NCBI GenBank assembly: GCA_014584395.1
Contig: JACTMY010000019.1
Span: forward strand, 62,001-126,000
Source of the DNA: Planctomycetota bacterium
GTDB lineage: Bacteria; Planctomycetota; Planctomycetia; Gemmatales; HRBIN36
Reading direction: 5' to 3'
DNA: 64,000 bases
Shown here: in pieces, positions 1 to 8,900 of the stretch
Position numbering within the stretch: the stretch's first letter is position 1
Layout of the letters: each line of letters starts with the position of its first letter
The notes under the pieces: generated by a model
What the model was told of the DNA's origin: nothing
Database searches by the model: none
The model's input: the letters and a program-made list of their open reading frames with translations, nothing else
Translations under genes and position numbers: made by a program

Positions 1-1622
1 AATGGGTGCTGGCCCTGGGCCGGACCTGGTCGGACAGCCCCCAGGCGCCGCCCTCCATCAGCATCGGCATCGTCTCCGCCCTCGACCGCATCTGGGGCAA
101 GGCCATCCAGACGGACGCCAAGGTATCCCCCGTCAATTACGGCGGGCCGTTGATCGACCTCGACGGCAAAGTCGTCGGTCTGCTCTGCCCCCTGTCGCAG
201 CGCGGCGAGGACGATGTGGCCGGCGCGGAGTGGTACGATTCGGGCATCGGCTTCGCCATCCCCATGGAAGACATCTTGCGCGTGCTCGACCAGCTTAAGG
301 CCGGTAAGAACCTCGAACGCGGCCTGCTTGGCGTCCAATTTCAGCCCACGGAAGCCCTCGACGCCACGCCAACGATCAGCCTCGTCTACCCCCATTCTCC
401 CGCGGAGAAAGCGGGGCTGCAGGCCGGGGACACGATCATCGAAGTGGACGGGCAGCCCATTGCCCGCACCTCCCAGCTTCGTCATCGCCTCGGACCGAAA
501 TACGCGGGAGACACGATCAGCTTGAAGGTGAAGCGCGACAAGGAGGAGATCGCGATTCCGCAATTGCCCTTGATCGCACCGCCCAAGTATCAACAGATGG
601 CCTGGCTGGGCATCGCTCCGGTGCGCGACGATCCGTCCTGGGAAATCACGATTCGCTATGTGTTTCCCGAGAGTCCCGCCGACCAGGCCAAACTGGAGGC
701 CGGCGATAAAATCGTGAACGTCGAAGGCCGGCCCGTGCCGGGGCGCGAGGGATTGGCCGCGCGGATCGGCGGCGCCATGCCCGGCAGCGAAATCAAGCTC
801 GGCGTCCGCCGCAAGAATGGCAAAATGGAAACGATCACGGTCAAGCTCGCGGCCATAAGCGGCGCGGCGCTGCTGGCCGACTTGCCTCCCGGATCGGCCA
901 AGAAAGCCCTGGCCCCGCGCCAGCCGCCGCCGGGCATGATGGCGCCGCCCCGGCCCACGCGCCCCGAAGCCACCAAACCGGAAACAGCCAAGCCCGTCAC
1001 AAAGGGCTTCATCGAGACCGAAGACCCCGTCCTCGGCCGCAAGACGTGGACCTATGTCCCCGAGAATTACGATCCGAACGTTTCCCACGGCCTCTTGGTC
1101 TGGCTGCATCCCGCGGGGGACCCGATGCAAGCCGCCATGCGCTCGATCTGGGAGCCGCTCTGCCAGCAGCACCATCTCATCTTGCACGCCCCCCTGGCCG
1201 ACAACCCATCGGGTTGGCTGACCAGCGAAGCCGACCTGATCCTGCAGGACGTCCGCGGACTGCTGCAAACGTACACCATCGACCGGCAGCGGATCGTCGC
1301 CCATGGCCTGGGTCAAGGCGGCACACTCGCCCTTTTCCTGGGGATGGATGCCCCCGAGGTGTTCAGCGGCGTGGCTTCCGTGGGCGGCGTCTGGGTTCAA
1401 TCGGCCAAGGAACCCCGCCCGGGACAGCGCCTCTTCTTCTTCCTCGCCAGCGGCGGCAAGGACCCCAACATCGAAGCCATCCGCGTCGTCAAGGAGCGAG
1501 TGAGCGAGCGACAGTATCCGATCTGGACCGTGGACATCCCGGACCTCGGGACCGGCTATCTCCCCGACGCGGATTTGCTTCGGCGATTGGTCTTTTGGAT
1601 CGAAACACTGGATCGCATTTGA
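1..1622 (+). CDS. HtrA-like pseudoprotease - PDZ - PDZ - alpha/beta hydrolase fusion (5' partial)
   Basis: The gene enters from the left edge; numbering here is from the GTG at position 6. Residues 1-95 are the C-terminal half of a trypsin-like S1C (HtrA/Deg) domain. Two PDZ domains follow at about 105-190 and 200-285, then a Pro-rich linker (about 295-330) and an alpha/beta-hydrolase/esterase-like domain (about 335-538). The protease motif normally written GNSGGPL reads VNYGGPL here, so the catalytic Ser is Tyr45. The hydrolase nucleophile elbow, normally GxSxG, reads GLGQG, so its Ser is Gly436. Both enzymes therefore look inactive, and a binding or scaffold role outside the cytoplasm is inferred. 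Domain order is clear; the start and any signal peptide lie outside the window. Confidence 0.85.
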   Translation, partial: WVLALGRTWSDSPQAPPSISIGIVSALDRIWGKAIQTDAKVSPVNYGGPLIDLDGKVVGLLCPLSQRGEDDVAGAEWYDSGIGFAIPMEDILRVLDQLKAGKNLERGLLGVQFQPTEALDATPTISLVYPHSPAEKAGLQAGDTIIEVDGQPIARTSQLRHRLGPKYAGDTISLKVKRDKEEIAIPQLPLIAPPKYQQMAWLGIAPVRDDPSWEITIRYVFPESPADQAKLEAGDKIVNVEGRPVPGREGLAARIGGAMPGSEIKLGVRRKNGKMETITVKLAAISGAALLADLPPGSAKKALAPRQPPPGMMAPPRPTRPEATKPETAKPVTKGFIETEDPVLGRKTWTYVPENYDPNVSHGLLVWLHPAGDPMQAAMRSIWEPLCQQHHLILHAPLADNPSGWLTSEADLILQDVRGLLQTYTIDRQRIVAHGLGQGGTLALFLGMDAPEVFSGVASVGGVWVQSAKEPRPGQRLFFFLASGGKDPNIEAIRVVKERVSERQYPIWTVDIPDLGTGYLPDADLLRRLVFWIETLDRI

Positions 1623-1750
1623 CAGCCGCAAACTGGGACGAAACCCCCGCCCGGCCGCGGGAGATGGATGACTTTCGGGCCTGGTCATGATATCGTAAAT
1701 GGTAGATCACTCCCACCGCTTTTCACGACAACCATTCAGGAGAACGTTCG

Positions 1751-3622
1751 ATGCCAGGTACCCCCCTCACTCGCCGCTGGCGGGTCATGCTCAGCGCATT
1801 GCTGTGCGCCGCCTTGCTCGGCTGGTCGCTCCATGCCGGGGACGCCCCGACCGGGGACGCCGCGACGCGCCACGCCGCCGCTGAAGCCCACATCATGAAG
1901 GACATCGGCTTTCTGGCCGGGGACATGTGCGAAGGCCGCGGCATTCATACCCATGGCATTCATATCGCCGCCGATTTCATCGCTGCCAATTTCAAGGCCT
2001 ATGGACTGAAGCCCGGCGGCACCGACGGCTACTTCCAACCGTTCGACGTCGGCACCCGCGGTTCGGTCGGCCTGGGCTCCGGTAATCAACTGAGTCTCAA
2101 GGGGGCGGATAACAAGTCGACCGCGCTCACCATGGGCGTGGACTTTGTGACCCTGTCGGGCGGTGCCAGCGGCGGCGTCAGCGGCGAAATCGTCTTCGCC
2201 GGGTACGGCATCGAATCCTCCGAACCGGCTTACAATGACTACGAAGGCATCGACGTGGCCGGCAAGGTCGTCCTCTTGCTGCGGAACGCGCCGCGCTACA
2301 AGACCGAAGACTTGCAGCCCAACTTCCATGACGTGAAACATCCGGACATCGCCCTGGTGGGCAAGGTCGGCAGCGCCATCGCCAAGAAGGCCGCCGCCGT
2401 CCTGCTCGTCAACGACGCCGCCACCGCCGGCGAGCGCGACGCCCTGATGCGCTTCAATCAGCCCGTGGCCCCGACGGGCCAGGTCCTGGCCGTCCCCGTC
2501 ATGCACGTCAAGCGCGCCGTCGCCGATCAAATGCTGGCGCCGCTGGGCAAGACCCTCAAGGAGTTGGAAGAGCAAATCGACAAGGAATTCAAGCCGCTCA
2601 GCCAGGCAATCAAAAACTCGAACGTCGAACTGCAGACCAACATCACCCGCTCCACCACGAAATGCAAGAACGTCATTGGCGTCTTGGAAGGCAGCGGCCC
2701 GCTCGCCGACGAGACGATCGTCATCGGCGCTCATTATGACCATTTGGGCTATGGCACCTTCGGCAGCCTGTCCCGGGGGCAGCATTCGATCCATTACGGC
2801 GCGGATGACAACTGCTCGGGCACGGTCTGCGTCCTCGAATTGGCACGCCGCTTTGGCCAGATGAAGGGCCGCGAAGGCCGCCGCATGGTCTTCATCCTCT
2901 TCTCCGCCGAGGAAAGCGGGCTGCTCGGCTCCGCCCATTATTGCCGCCAGCCCACGTTCCCTCTCGATAAAACCGTCGCCATGGTCAACCTCGACATGGT
3001 CGGCCGCTATCGGGAAGAGGTCAAGCTCCAGGTCATGGGCGTCACGACCGCCAAGGATCAATACTTCGACAAGATCATCAACGAAGCCAATGCTGCCGTC
3101 GGCATGAAGCTCGAACTTTCAGGCGGCGGCCAGTTCTTTGGCGCCAGCGACCATTATTCCTTCTACATGAAGGACATCCCGGTCATCTTTCTCTTCACCG
3201 GCATGCATCCGGAGTATCATACTCCCGCCGATCAGGTGCCGACGATCAACATCCAAGGCATCCGCCAGTGTGCCGACCTGGTCGAGGGCATCCTGCTCAA
3301 GCTGACCACGTTGGAGCAAAAGCCCGCATTCGTGAAGGTGCAAACCACTCCCCGCATACAGTCCACGGGGCCGCGCCTGGGAATCATGCCCAGCTACGAG
3401 GATGAAAAAGACGGCATGATGATCGAAAGCGTCACGGAGAATGGCCTGGCGGCCAAGGCGGGTCTGAAGAAAGGCGACCGCGTCATCGAAATCTCGGGCA
3501 AGCCCGTCAAGAACGTCACCGGCTACATGAACGTCATGCGCGGCTTCAAGAAGGGCGACAAACTCGAGATCATCGTCCTGCGCAACGGCGACAAGGTGAA
3601 GATCGAACTGACGATCGAATAA
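1751..3622 (+). CDS. Secreted M28-family zinc aminopeptidase with PA and PDZ domains
   Basis: This 623-residue protein has an N-terminal hydrophobic signal segment (about residues 10-28). A protease-associated (PA) insert lies at about 130-270 and the M28 di-zinc peptidase core at about 300-505. The metal-ligand series is visible in order: GAHYDHLG (His, about 327), GADDNCSG (Asp, about 350), AEESGLLG (catalytic Glu, about 386), NLDMVG (Asp, about 414) and EYHTPAD (His, about 489). A C-terminal PDZ domain (about 535-623) completes it. It probably trims peptides outside the cytoplasm. The ATG has a good ribosome-binding site (TTCAGGAGAACG). A terminator follows at 3655-3686. Confidence 0.92.
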   Translation: MPGTPLTRRWRVMLSALLCAALLGWSLHAGDAPTGDAATRHAAAEAHIMKDIGFLAGDMCEGRGIHTHGIHIAADFIAANFKAYGLKPGGTDGYFQPFDVGTRGSVGLGSGNQLSLKGADNKSTALTMGVDFVTLSGGASGGVSGEIVFAGYGIESSEPAYNDYEGIDVAGKVVLLLRNAPRYKTEDLQPNFHDVKHPDIALVGKVGSAIAKKAAAVLLVNDAATAGERDALMRFNQPVAPTGQVLAVPVMHVKRAVADQMLAPLGKTLKELEEQIDKEFKPLSQAIKNSNVELQTNITRSTTKCKNVIGVLEGSGPLADETIVIGAHYDHLGYGTFGSLSRGQHSIHYGADDNCSGTVCVLELARRFGQMKGREGRRMVFILFSAEESGLLGSAHYCRQPTFPLDKTVAMVNLDMVGRYREEVKLQVMGVTTAKDQYFDKIINEANAAVGMKLELSGGGQFFGASDHYSFYMKDIPVIFLFTGMHPEYHTPADQVPTINIQGIRQCADLVEGILLKLTTLEQKPAFVKVQTTPRIQSTGPRLGIMPSYEDEKDGMMIESVTENGLAAKAGLKKGDRVIEISGKPVKNVTGYMNVMRGFKKGDKLEIIVLRNGDKVKIELTIE

Positions 3623-3654
3623 GCCCGGCGAGATCGCAAGACCATCAACCACCC

Positions 3655-3686
3655 ACCCGCGGACCGCCTCCGCGGGTTTCTTTTTT
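3655..3686 (+). terminator. Rho-independent terminator after the M28 peptidase gene
   Basis: A 9-bp perfect GC-rich stem (3655-3663 with 3669-3677, loop CCGCC) is followed by TTCTTTTTT on the plus strand. It separates the plus-strand peptidase gene from the convergent methyltransferase gene. Confidence 0.85.
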
Positions 3687-3695
3687 GCCTGGCCG

Positions 3696-4550
3696 CTACG
3701 TCCGCTGGAAATAGTAACCGCGCATCTCGGCGGGGGCAGGCCCGTTGATCACCTTCAAGCCTTCGCTGGTGACAAACTCCATCTCCAGGCGGAAGCCGTG
3801 CCGCGCGACTTCGGCCGCCAGTTCATCATGGCTGAAAATCCACATCGGGATGCGTCTGGGTTCGGCATAATAGGCCACCCGCGGCAGGGTGACAAAGGAT
3901 CGCTCGGCAAAGCAGGTCGGCACGCGGCTCAGATACAGCGCTTTTTGGGCTGAGCGAGTGAGCCGTTCAATCACGCTTTGCCATGAGCGGGTGTATTGTA
4001 AAGCCCCGCTGGCCATGACCAGGTCGACTTTCAGATCGGCAAACTGATCGTCCTGATCGAAATAGGTCGCTTCGGGCATGACCTGCTCGGCCGCGGCGCG
4101 CAAGCCTGGCAAATCCTTGTTGTAAAATTTGACCTTGATGCCGGGGATGAGCCGCTGGGTCAAAGCGGCGTATTGACCGAGGCACCCGCCCCAATCCAGA
4201 ATGCTCAATTCCGATTGAAGGTGGGCTGTGCGGGCCAGGACGTATCCAAAAGCGGTATAGATCTGACTTGCAAAGACGTTGCCGCCGTTAGCCATTTGCC
4301 TTGGGTTTATCATGCCCAGCGGGCCAGGCAGCGTGATTGATTGCATAAAGGCATGCCAGCTTTTGAGGTAATGATCCACCGCGACATCGGAACCCCAGGT
4401 CGCCTCACTGGGGTCGTTCTTGGGCCAACCCTCGGGCGCGTAGGGCATCTCATTGGGATCGGACAAGCCGCGCCACCGATTGATCCGCTGCACCCAAGAT
4501 GCCGGCAGAAAGCGGCGGATGGCGGCTTTGAGCCCCAGCAACACGGGCAT
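3696..4550 (-). CDS. SAM-dependent methyltransferase, TIGR04325 family
   Basis: This 284-residue protein matches the TIGR04325 (LIC12133-type) putative methyltransferases. A Rossmann SAM-binding motif (SILDWGGCLGQY) sits near residue 117, followed by the acidic strand KVKFYNKDLPG and a DLVMASGALQY segment. Family members are typically associated with surface-polysaccharide or other biosynthetic clusters, and the substrate is not known. The start codon lies 9 bases downstream of the aminotransferase stop on the same strand, so the two are probably co-transcribed. There is no signal peptide; it is cytosolic. Confidence 0.8.
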   Translation of the reverse strand: MPVLLGLKAAIRRFLPASWVQRINRWRGLSDPNEMPYAPEGWPKNDPSEATWGSDVAVDHYLKSWHAFMQSITLPGPLGMINPRQMANGGNVFASQIYTAFGYVLARTAHLQSELSILDWGGCLGQYAALTQRLIPGIKVKFYNKDLPGLRAAAEQVMPEATYFDQDDQFADLKVDLVMASGALQYTRSWQSVIERLTRSAQKALYLSRVPTCFAERSFVTLPRVAYYAEPRRIPMWIFSHDELAAEVARHGFRLEMEFVTSEGLKVINGPAPAEMRGYYFQRT

Positions 4551-4559
4551 GGGGTTCTC

Positions 4560-5747
4560 CTAGCTGTTGGCGTAAACGCTTTGGGCCGCCGCGGCACTGG
4601 CCCCCGGCTTGAGTGAATAACCCTCTTGCTGCAGGCAGCGTTCCAGCGCCGAGAGCACGGCAAAGACACTGGAGGCACGCGCGCCGTACCCCATGAGGCC
4701 GATGCGCCAGGCTTTGCCTTTGAAATCGCCAAGCCCTCCGCCCACCTCGATGCCGAAGTCGCTGACCAGCCGCTTGCGCACTTTCATGTCCTCGATGCCA
4801 TCGGGAATGCGAATGGCGTTGAGTTGGGGCAACTGGCATTGTTCCTTGGTCAAATAGGAAAGCCCCATGGCGTGAATGCCCGCCTTGAGGGCCAGGTGAT
4901 GGAGGCGGTGCCGGGCGAAGCGGGCCGGCAGCCCCTCCTCCAGGACCACCCGCAGCCCCTCGCGCAGGGCGTAGACCGAGCTGATTGGGGCGGTGTGGTG
5001 ATAAAAGCGTTCTTCGCCCCAATACTTCATCACTTCGCTCATGTCCAGATACCAGCTTTGCACCTTGGTCTTCCGGTTGCGAATGATCTCCATGGCGCGC
5101 GGGCTGAAGGTGATCGGTGCCAAGCCGGGGGGGCAGCCCAGTCCCTTTTGGGTGCCGCTGAAGACGGCATCCAGTTCCCAGGCGTCCACCTCCAAGGGCA
5201 CGCAGGCCAGCGAGGTGACCGTGTCCACGGCGAGCAGCACGCCCTGCTCATGGCACAGTTTGCCAAGCTCCTCCATCGGCTGCAAGGCGCCCGTGGACGT
5301 TTCGGCATGGACGATGCCCAGGACCTTGGGCTTCACTTTCTTGAGCGTGTCCCTGAGGACATTGAGGTCGAAGACGTCGCCCCAGGGAGCTTCGATGACC
5401 GTGGTCTTGGCCCCGGCCCGCCGGGCGATTTCCGCCATCCGTCCGCCAAAATATCCCTTGACGGCCACGACCATTGGGTCGCCCGGTTCGATCAAATTGA
5501 CGACCATGCACTCCATGCCGGCCATGCCCGTGCCGCTCACGGCGAAAGTCAGCGGATTCTGCGTCTTGAAAACTTGACGCAGCATTTGCTGCGTTTCGGA
5601 CATCATGACCACGAATTCCGGGTCGAGGTGGCCCAGGAGCGGCGTGGTCATCGCCTTGAGCACGCGCGGATGGGCCTCGCTGGGGCCAGGGCCGAGCAGC
5701 AAACGCGGCGAGGGATTCAATTCACCCGGAAGATTGGCGGTGGACAT
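4560..5747 (-). CDS. Class V PLP aminotransferase, alanine-glyoxylate / serine-pyruvate type
   Basis: This 395-residue fold-type I PLP enzyme of the AGXT / serine-glyoxylate family opens with the typical LLLGPGPSEAHPRV. It has the PLP-phosphate segment SGTGMAGMECM, the Asp of AVDTVTSLACV, and the Schiff-base lysine in SGTQKGLGCPPG (about residue 201). The C-terminal domain contains the WRIGLMGYGA segment. It should transfer the amino group between alanine or serine and glyoxylate or pyruvate in the cytosol. The ribosome-binding site is CAGGAGA. It lies 53 bases after the hydrolase gene and 9 bases before the methyltransferase. The exact amino donor cannot be decided from sequence. Confidence 0.9.
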   Translation of the reverse strand: MSTANLPGELNPSPRLLLGPGPSEAHPRVLKAMTTPLLGHLDPEFVVMMSETQQMLRQVFKTQNPLTFAVSGTGMAGMECMVVNLIEPGDPMVVAVKGYFGGRMAEIARRAGAKTTVIEAPWGDVFDLNVLRDTLKKVKPKVLGIVHAETSTGALQPMEELGKLCHEQGVLLAVDTVTSLACVPLEVDAWELDAVFSGTQKGLGCPPGLAPITFSPRAMEIIRNRKTKVQSWYLDMSEVMKYWGEERFYHHTAPISSVYALREGLRVVLEEGLPARFARHRLHHLALKAGIHAMGLSYLTKEQCQLPQLNAIRIPDGIEDMKVRKRLVSDFGIEVGGGLGDFKGKAWRIGLMGYGARASSVFAVLSALERCLQQEGYSLKPGASAAAAQSVYANS

Positions 5748-5800
5748 GGCTTCTCCTGTTGGTCTGGCGCGAACGGCGGCCGGGCGGGGGCCGCCCTGAA

Positions 5801-6367
5801 TCAGGCGAGCTTGGCTCGATCCTGGATCATCTTACTGAGTTGCTTGAACGCTGGCGTGCCGGCTTGACCGACCCATTCAAACGCGGCCGACTCCGCCGTG
5901 GTCAGGATCACGCCCGCCTGCTGCATCCGCCGCAGGGCCGTGTCGTGATCCAGCTCGAAGCGCGAGCCGACGGCGTCGACGGCGACGTAAACCCGAAAGC
6001 CCTCGGCCAGCAGGTCGAGCGCGGTCTGCTGCACGCACACGTGGGTTTCAATCCCGGCGAGCAGCAGCTTGGGCCGGGCTTCGCGGTGAAACGTCTCCAC
6101 GACGGAGCGCACGGCGCAGCAACTGAAGGCCACCTTGTCGGGCCGAGGCGGCAGCTTGCTGGCGAGCGGTTCGACGGTTCCCCCCAGCCCCTTCGGATAC
6201 TGCTCGGTGGCTTGAATCGTCATTTTCATAAGCTGGGCCGCGTCGATGAGAAAATCGACGTTGCGAACGATCGCCTGCCGCCGGGGGATCAAGGGCAGCA
6301 GTTTTTCCTGCAGGTCGATGACGAGCAGGCCCGTGTCGGCCGCGCTCATCAACGCGGGGTGGATCAT
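5801..6367 (-). CDS. Isochorismatase-family cysteine hydrolase
   Basis: This 188-residue single-domain isochorismatase-like (YcaC-related) hydrolase has the catalytic Asp in LLVIDLQEKL (Asp near residue 18), a Lys in PPRPDKVAFS, and the nucleophilic Cys in IETHVCVQQTA. The cis-peptide-like Gly-Ile-Glu-Thr-His segment is intact, so the enzyme looks active. The substrate is unknown; family members cleave amides such as nicotinamide or vinyl ethers. It lies upstream of the aminotransferase on the same strand, consistent with a small amine or amide catabolic unit, but that is only inference. Confidence 0.85.
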   Translation of the reverse strand: MIHPALMSAADTGLLVIDLQEKLLPLIPRRQAIVRNVDFLIDAAQLMKMTIQATEQYPKGLGGTVEPLASKLPPRPDKVAFSCCAVRSVVETFHREARPKLLLAGIETHVCVQQTALDLLAEGFRVYVAVDAVGSRFELDHDTALRRMQQAGVILTTAESAAFEWVGQAGTPAFKQLSKMIQDRAKLA

Positions 6368-6395
6368 GGCAGCGCCCTTTCGGCGAGACGATGAA

Positions 6396-6422
6396 GAGAA
6401 ACGGCCGCCCCGGAGGCGGACC
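6396..6422 (-). terminator. Candidate terminator after the transglutaminase gene
   Basis: On the minus strand a 7-bp GC stem (6403-6409 with 6415-6422, one bulged base, 5-base loop) is followed by a T-rich tail (TTTCTCTT). It would separate the MoxR/DUF58/transglutaminase unit from the metabolic genes downstream. The tail is imperfect. Confidence 0.45.
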
Positions 6423-6452
6423 GCTACCCTGGCGTTTCAGGACGAAGCAGCG

Positions 6453-8900
6453 TTATTTTAGCAGTGCTTGCAGCTTGTCCAACTCCACATCGAACTTCCT
6501 GGCCGTTTCCTCCGCGGCCAGGCCGCCGAAGCGGACGGCATGGTAGGCTTCGGCCAGGCGTTCGGGCAAGCCGGCCATGGCCGAAGCCGCCGCTTGTTGA
6601 GCGATCATCTGCTTGGCCTGCCCGCTGAACTCGAGGGCGGTCTGCGGCGGCTCGGGCAACAAGCGAAAATGTTTTTCGACCAGGAGCAAGAAGCGGCGAT
6701 AAAAGGGAATTTTCGGCAGGGAGTTCAAAAGGGCCAGGCGCTGGCGGCGGCGGTGGAGGAACAAGCGCAGCAAGCGCAGGCTCATCAAGGCCATCAAGAT
6801 CGAAAACAGCAGCGCGGCAATCAACAGCAACAACCCCAAGGTGCCCATCTCCCGGAACCACGAAAACAGATCCTCCATCCATGCCGCCTTGAAGCGGGCC
6901 AGGAACCGCTGCCGCTGCAAATCCCCCGAGAAGTCCAGGATAAAGAATTCCCAGAGATAGCGGGCAAAGGACACGTTGGCGGCCCAGGTTCCCGTGTCGC
7001 GCAGCGAGGCTTCATTCTGCGGCGTGGCGTCCAAGGTCATCCAGCGGATGCTGGTGAGCACGGGGCGAACGGTCTGCTCGGGCTCTTCGCGCCCCGGAAC
7101 CCGCACCCGCTCCTCCGTCGTTTCCTGCTCGACGACGGCTTCCACCCAGGCATGGGCATGGTATTCCTTGACCTCATAGAGATTCGAGAGATGGTTCCAA
7201 TCGGCGCCGCGAAAGCCCAGCACGATCCGCGCCGGGATGCCCTGCGTGCGCAGCATCAGGGCCAGGGCCGAGGCGAAGCGCTCGCAGGTGCCCGCACGCA
7301 CGTTTTCGAGGAAATCCTCGTTGGGTTCCAAGCGCTCGTCCATGCGCATCCGCTCCAGCGAGTAGGCAAACCGCTTTTCATTAAGGAGATATTTTTCCAT
7401 GGCCAGGGCTTTTTCCCTGGGGCTGGCGTCGGCTGTCAGATTGGCTTCCTTGAGCGCCTCCTCGGCGACTTTGGCGATGCGGCCCGAATCGATGAGCTTT
7501 TGCGGCAGCGTGCGCAACTTTTGCAAATAACGCTCCATCGTGATGATCTCGCTCAGGTCGTACAGGACGTTCTGATCGATCCGAGTCCGGCCGATACGCT
7601 GGTCCCACTCAGTGCGGCCGATCATCGGAATGGCGATCAGTTGTTGATAGAGAATGTTGCGCTGCGGGCGGTGTTCGCTCATCGTGATAGAGACGCACCC
7701 CTCGGTCTTGCTCTGGTAAAAGAAGACCATGCTGAAGTCGCCCGGCGGCGAATAGGGGTCCAGGCTGACGCGCGGCTGCACGTTGGTCATGCCCAGGGCC
7801 TCGAGGGCGAAGATCGGCATCTCGCCGAGGACGCGGTTGGGGACTTCGGGGGTGGAGACCGCCCCGGCCACGGTAATTTTGCGCGGATCCAGGGAGAAGG
7901 AGACCAGATAATGCTCCCGGTCCGGCTCGGGGACGCGGAACGCTTGAAAGCCTGTGAGGTCCGTGCGCGAATTCCCCCAGCGGCCAAATTCATCGTAAAT
8001 GGAGCAGGTCACGCCGCGCCACCGCGGCGTCGTGGCGACCTTGGCGGGGTTCATGTAGCGGTCGAAGATGCTGGCCCGAAACACCAGTTCCTCGCTCGTC
8101 TCCAGGCGGCCGACGCCATTCAGGTCCATGCTCGGCTTGAAACCGGTGACGGCGGGCTTGACCGTGGGATTCAAGCCCGACCCCAGGGGGCTTTGGCTGC
8201 GCGGCACGATGAAGAAGAACGCCAAGCCAACCAGGGTGATCAAGCCGAACCACAAGACGGCGCTCAGGATGCCCAGGTTGGACCGCTGGCCCAGGGTTTC
8301 CAGGCGGCTCGTGGGCGTCAGGCGATGAAACCGCTTTTTCGCGGTCGGCATCACCTGGCTGTACAGATTGAAATTGCGCAGCGTCCACACCAGGCAAAGC
8401 AGGTAAGCCACCACCACCAGGGGAAACAGCGGCGCGTCCCGGTCGAGTTTGTTGGTCATCGCCAGCACGCACGCCAGCACCACCTGCACCAACCCCATCA
8501 GGTGAATCGCCCAGTAGTCGCTGAGTCCCTTGGGGCGAAAGAGCTTCGCCAGCAGCAGCACGGTCATCAAAGGGCCGCCATAAGGGAGCGCCAACCGCAC
8601 CAATTCGATGTCCACCTCGTCGACATTGGGCCGGCTGCCCCGCAGGGACAGAAAGAGCCAGGCGGGCCAAACCAGGAAGATGACTACGGCCAACTGGTTC
8701 GATTGGGCGATGCTCATGGCCCAGCGGCCGTCCATGCGATAGGCCAAATAAAGGAAAACGCCGACGACCAGATAAAACACGATCGTGCCCGGAATCTGCA
8801 CTTGCTCGGCATAGGCCAGGGCTATGGTGGACAGCGTCAGGCAGATATAAAAGCTGGCTTGGAAAAGTTTTTGAACGTTGAACATGGGTCCCTCGTTCAC
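6453..8900 (-). CDS. TgpA-like membrane transglutaminase (DUF3488-transglutaminase-DUF4129)
   Basis: This 815-residue membrane protein has an N-terminal block of about six to seven transmembrane helices (residues 10-245), then a periplasmic transglutaminase-like domain. The catalytic Cys lies in RAGTCERFASALALML (about residue 537), the His in EYHAHAWVEA and the Asp in MTLDATP. A further membrane helix (about 685-715) and a DUF4129-like cytosolic tail follow. This is the architecture of TgpA and related proteins. It overlaps the DUF58 gene by 4 bases (ATGA) and belongs to the MoxR-DUF58-transglutaminase operon, a conserved set thought to act in envelope or protein-complex maturation. Confidence 0.9.
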   Translation of the reverse strand: MNEGPMFNVQKLFQASFYICLTLSTIALAYAEQVQIPGTIVFYLVVGVFLYLAYRMDGRWAMSIAQSNQLAVVIFLVWPAWLFLSLRGSRPNVDEVDIELVRLALPYGGPLMTVLLLAKLFRPKGLSDYWAIHLMGLVQVVLACVLAMTNKLDRDAPLFPLVVVAYLLCLVWTLRNFNLYSQVMPTAKKRFHRLTPTSRLETLGQRSNLGILSAVLWFGLITLVGLAFFFIVPRSQSPLGSGLNPTVKPAVTGFKPSMDLNGVGRLETSEELVFRASIFDRYMNPAKVATTPRWRGVTCSIYDEFGRWGNSRTDLTGFQAFRVPEPDREHYLVSFSLDPRKITVAGAVSTPEVPNRVLGEMPIFALEALGMTNVQPRVSLDPYSPPGDFSMVFFYQSKTEGCVSITMSEHRPQRNILYQQLIAIPMIGRTEWDQRIGRTRIDQNVLYDLSEIITMERYLQKLRTLPQKLIDSGRIAKVAEEALKEANLTADASPREKALAMEKYLLNEKRFAYSLERMRMDERLEPNEDFLENVRAGTCERFASALALMLRTQGIPARIVLGFRGADWNHLSNLYEVKEYHAHAWVEAVVEQETTEERVRVPGREEPEQTVRPVLTSIRWMTLDATPQNEASLRDTGTWAANVSFARYLWEFFILDFSGDLQRQRFLARFKAAWMEDLFSWFREMGTLGLLLLIAALLFSILMALMSLRLLRLFLHRRRQRLALLNSLPKIPFYRRFLLLVEKHFRLLPEPPQTALEFSGQAKQMIAQQAAASAMAGLPERLAEAYHAVRFGGLAAEETARKFDVELDKLQALLK

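Noticed and set aside
1736-3061. A 441-codon minus-strand frame opposite the M28 peptidase
   Set aside because: The plus strand carries all M28 metal ligands in order; the opposite frame is a shadow.
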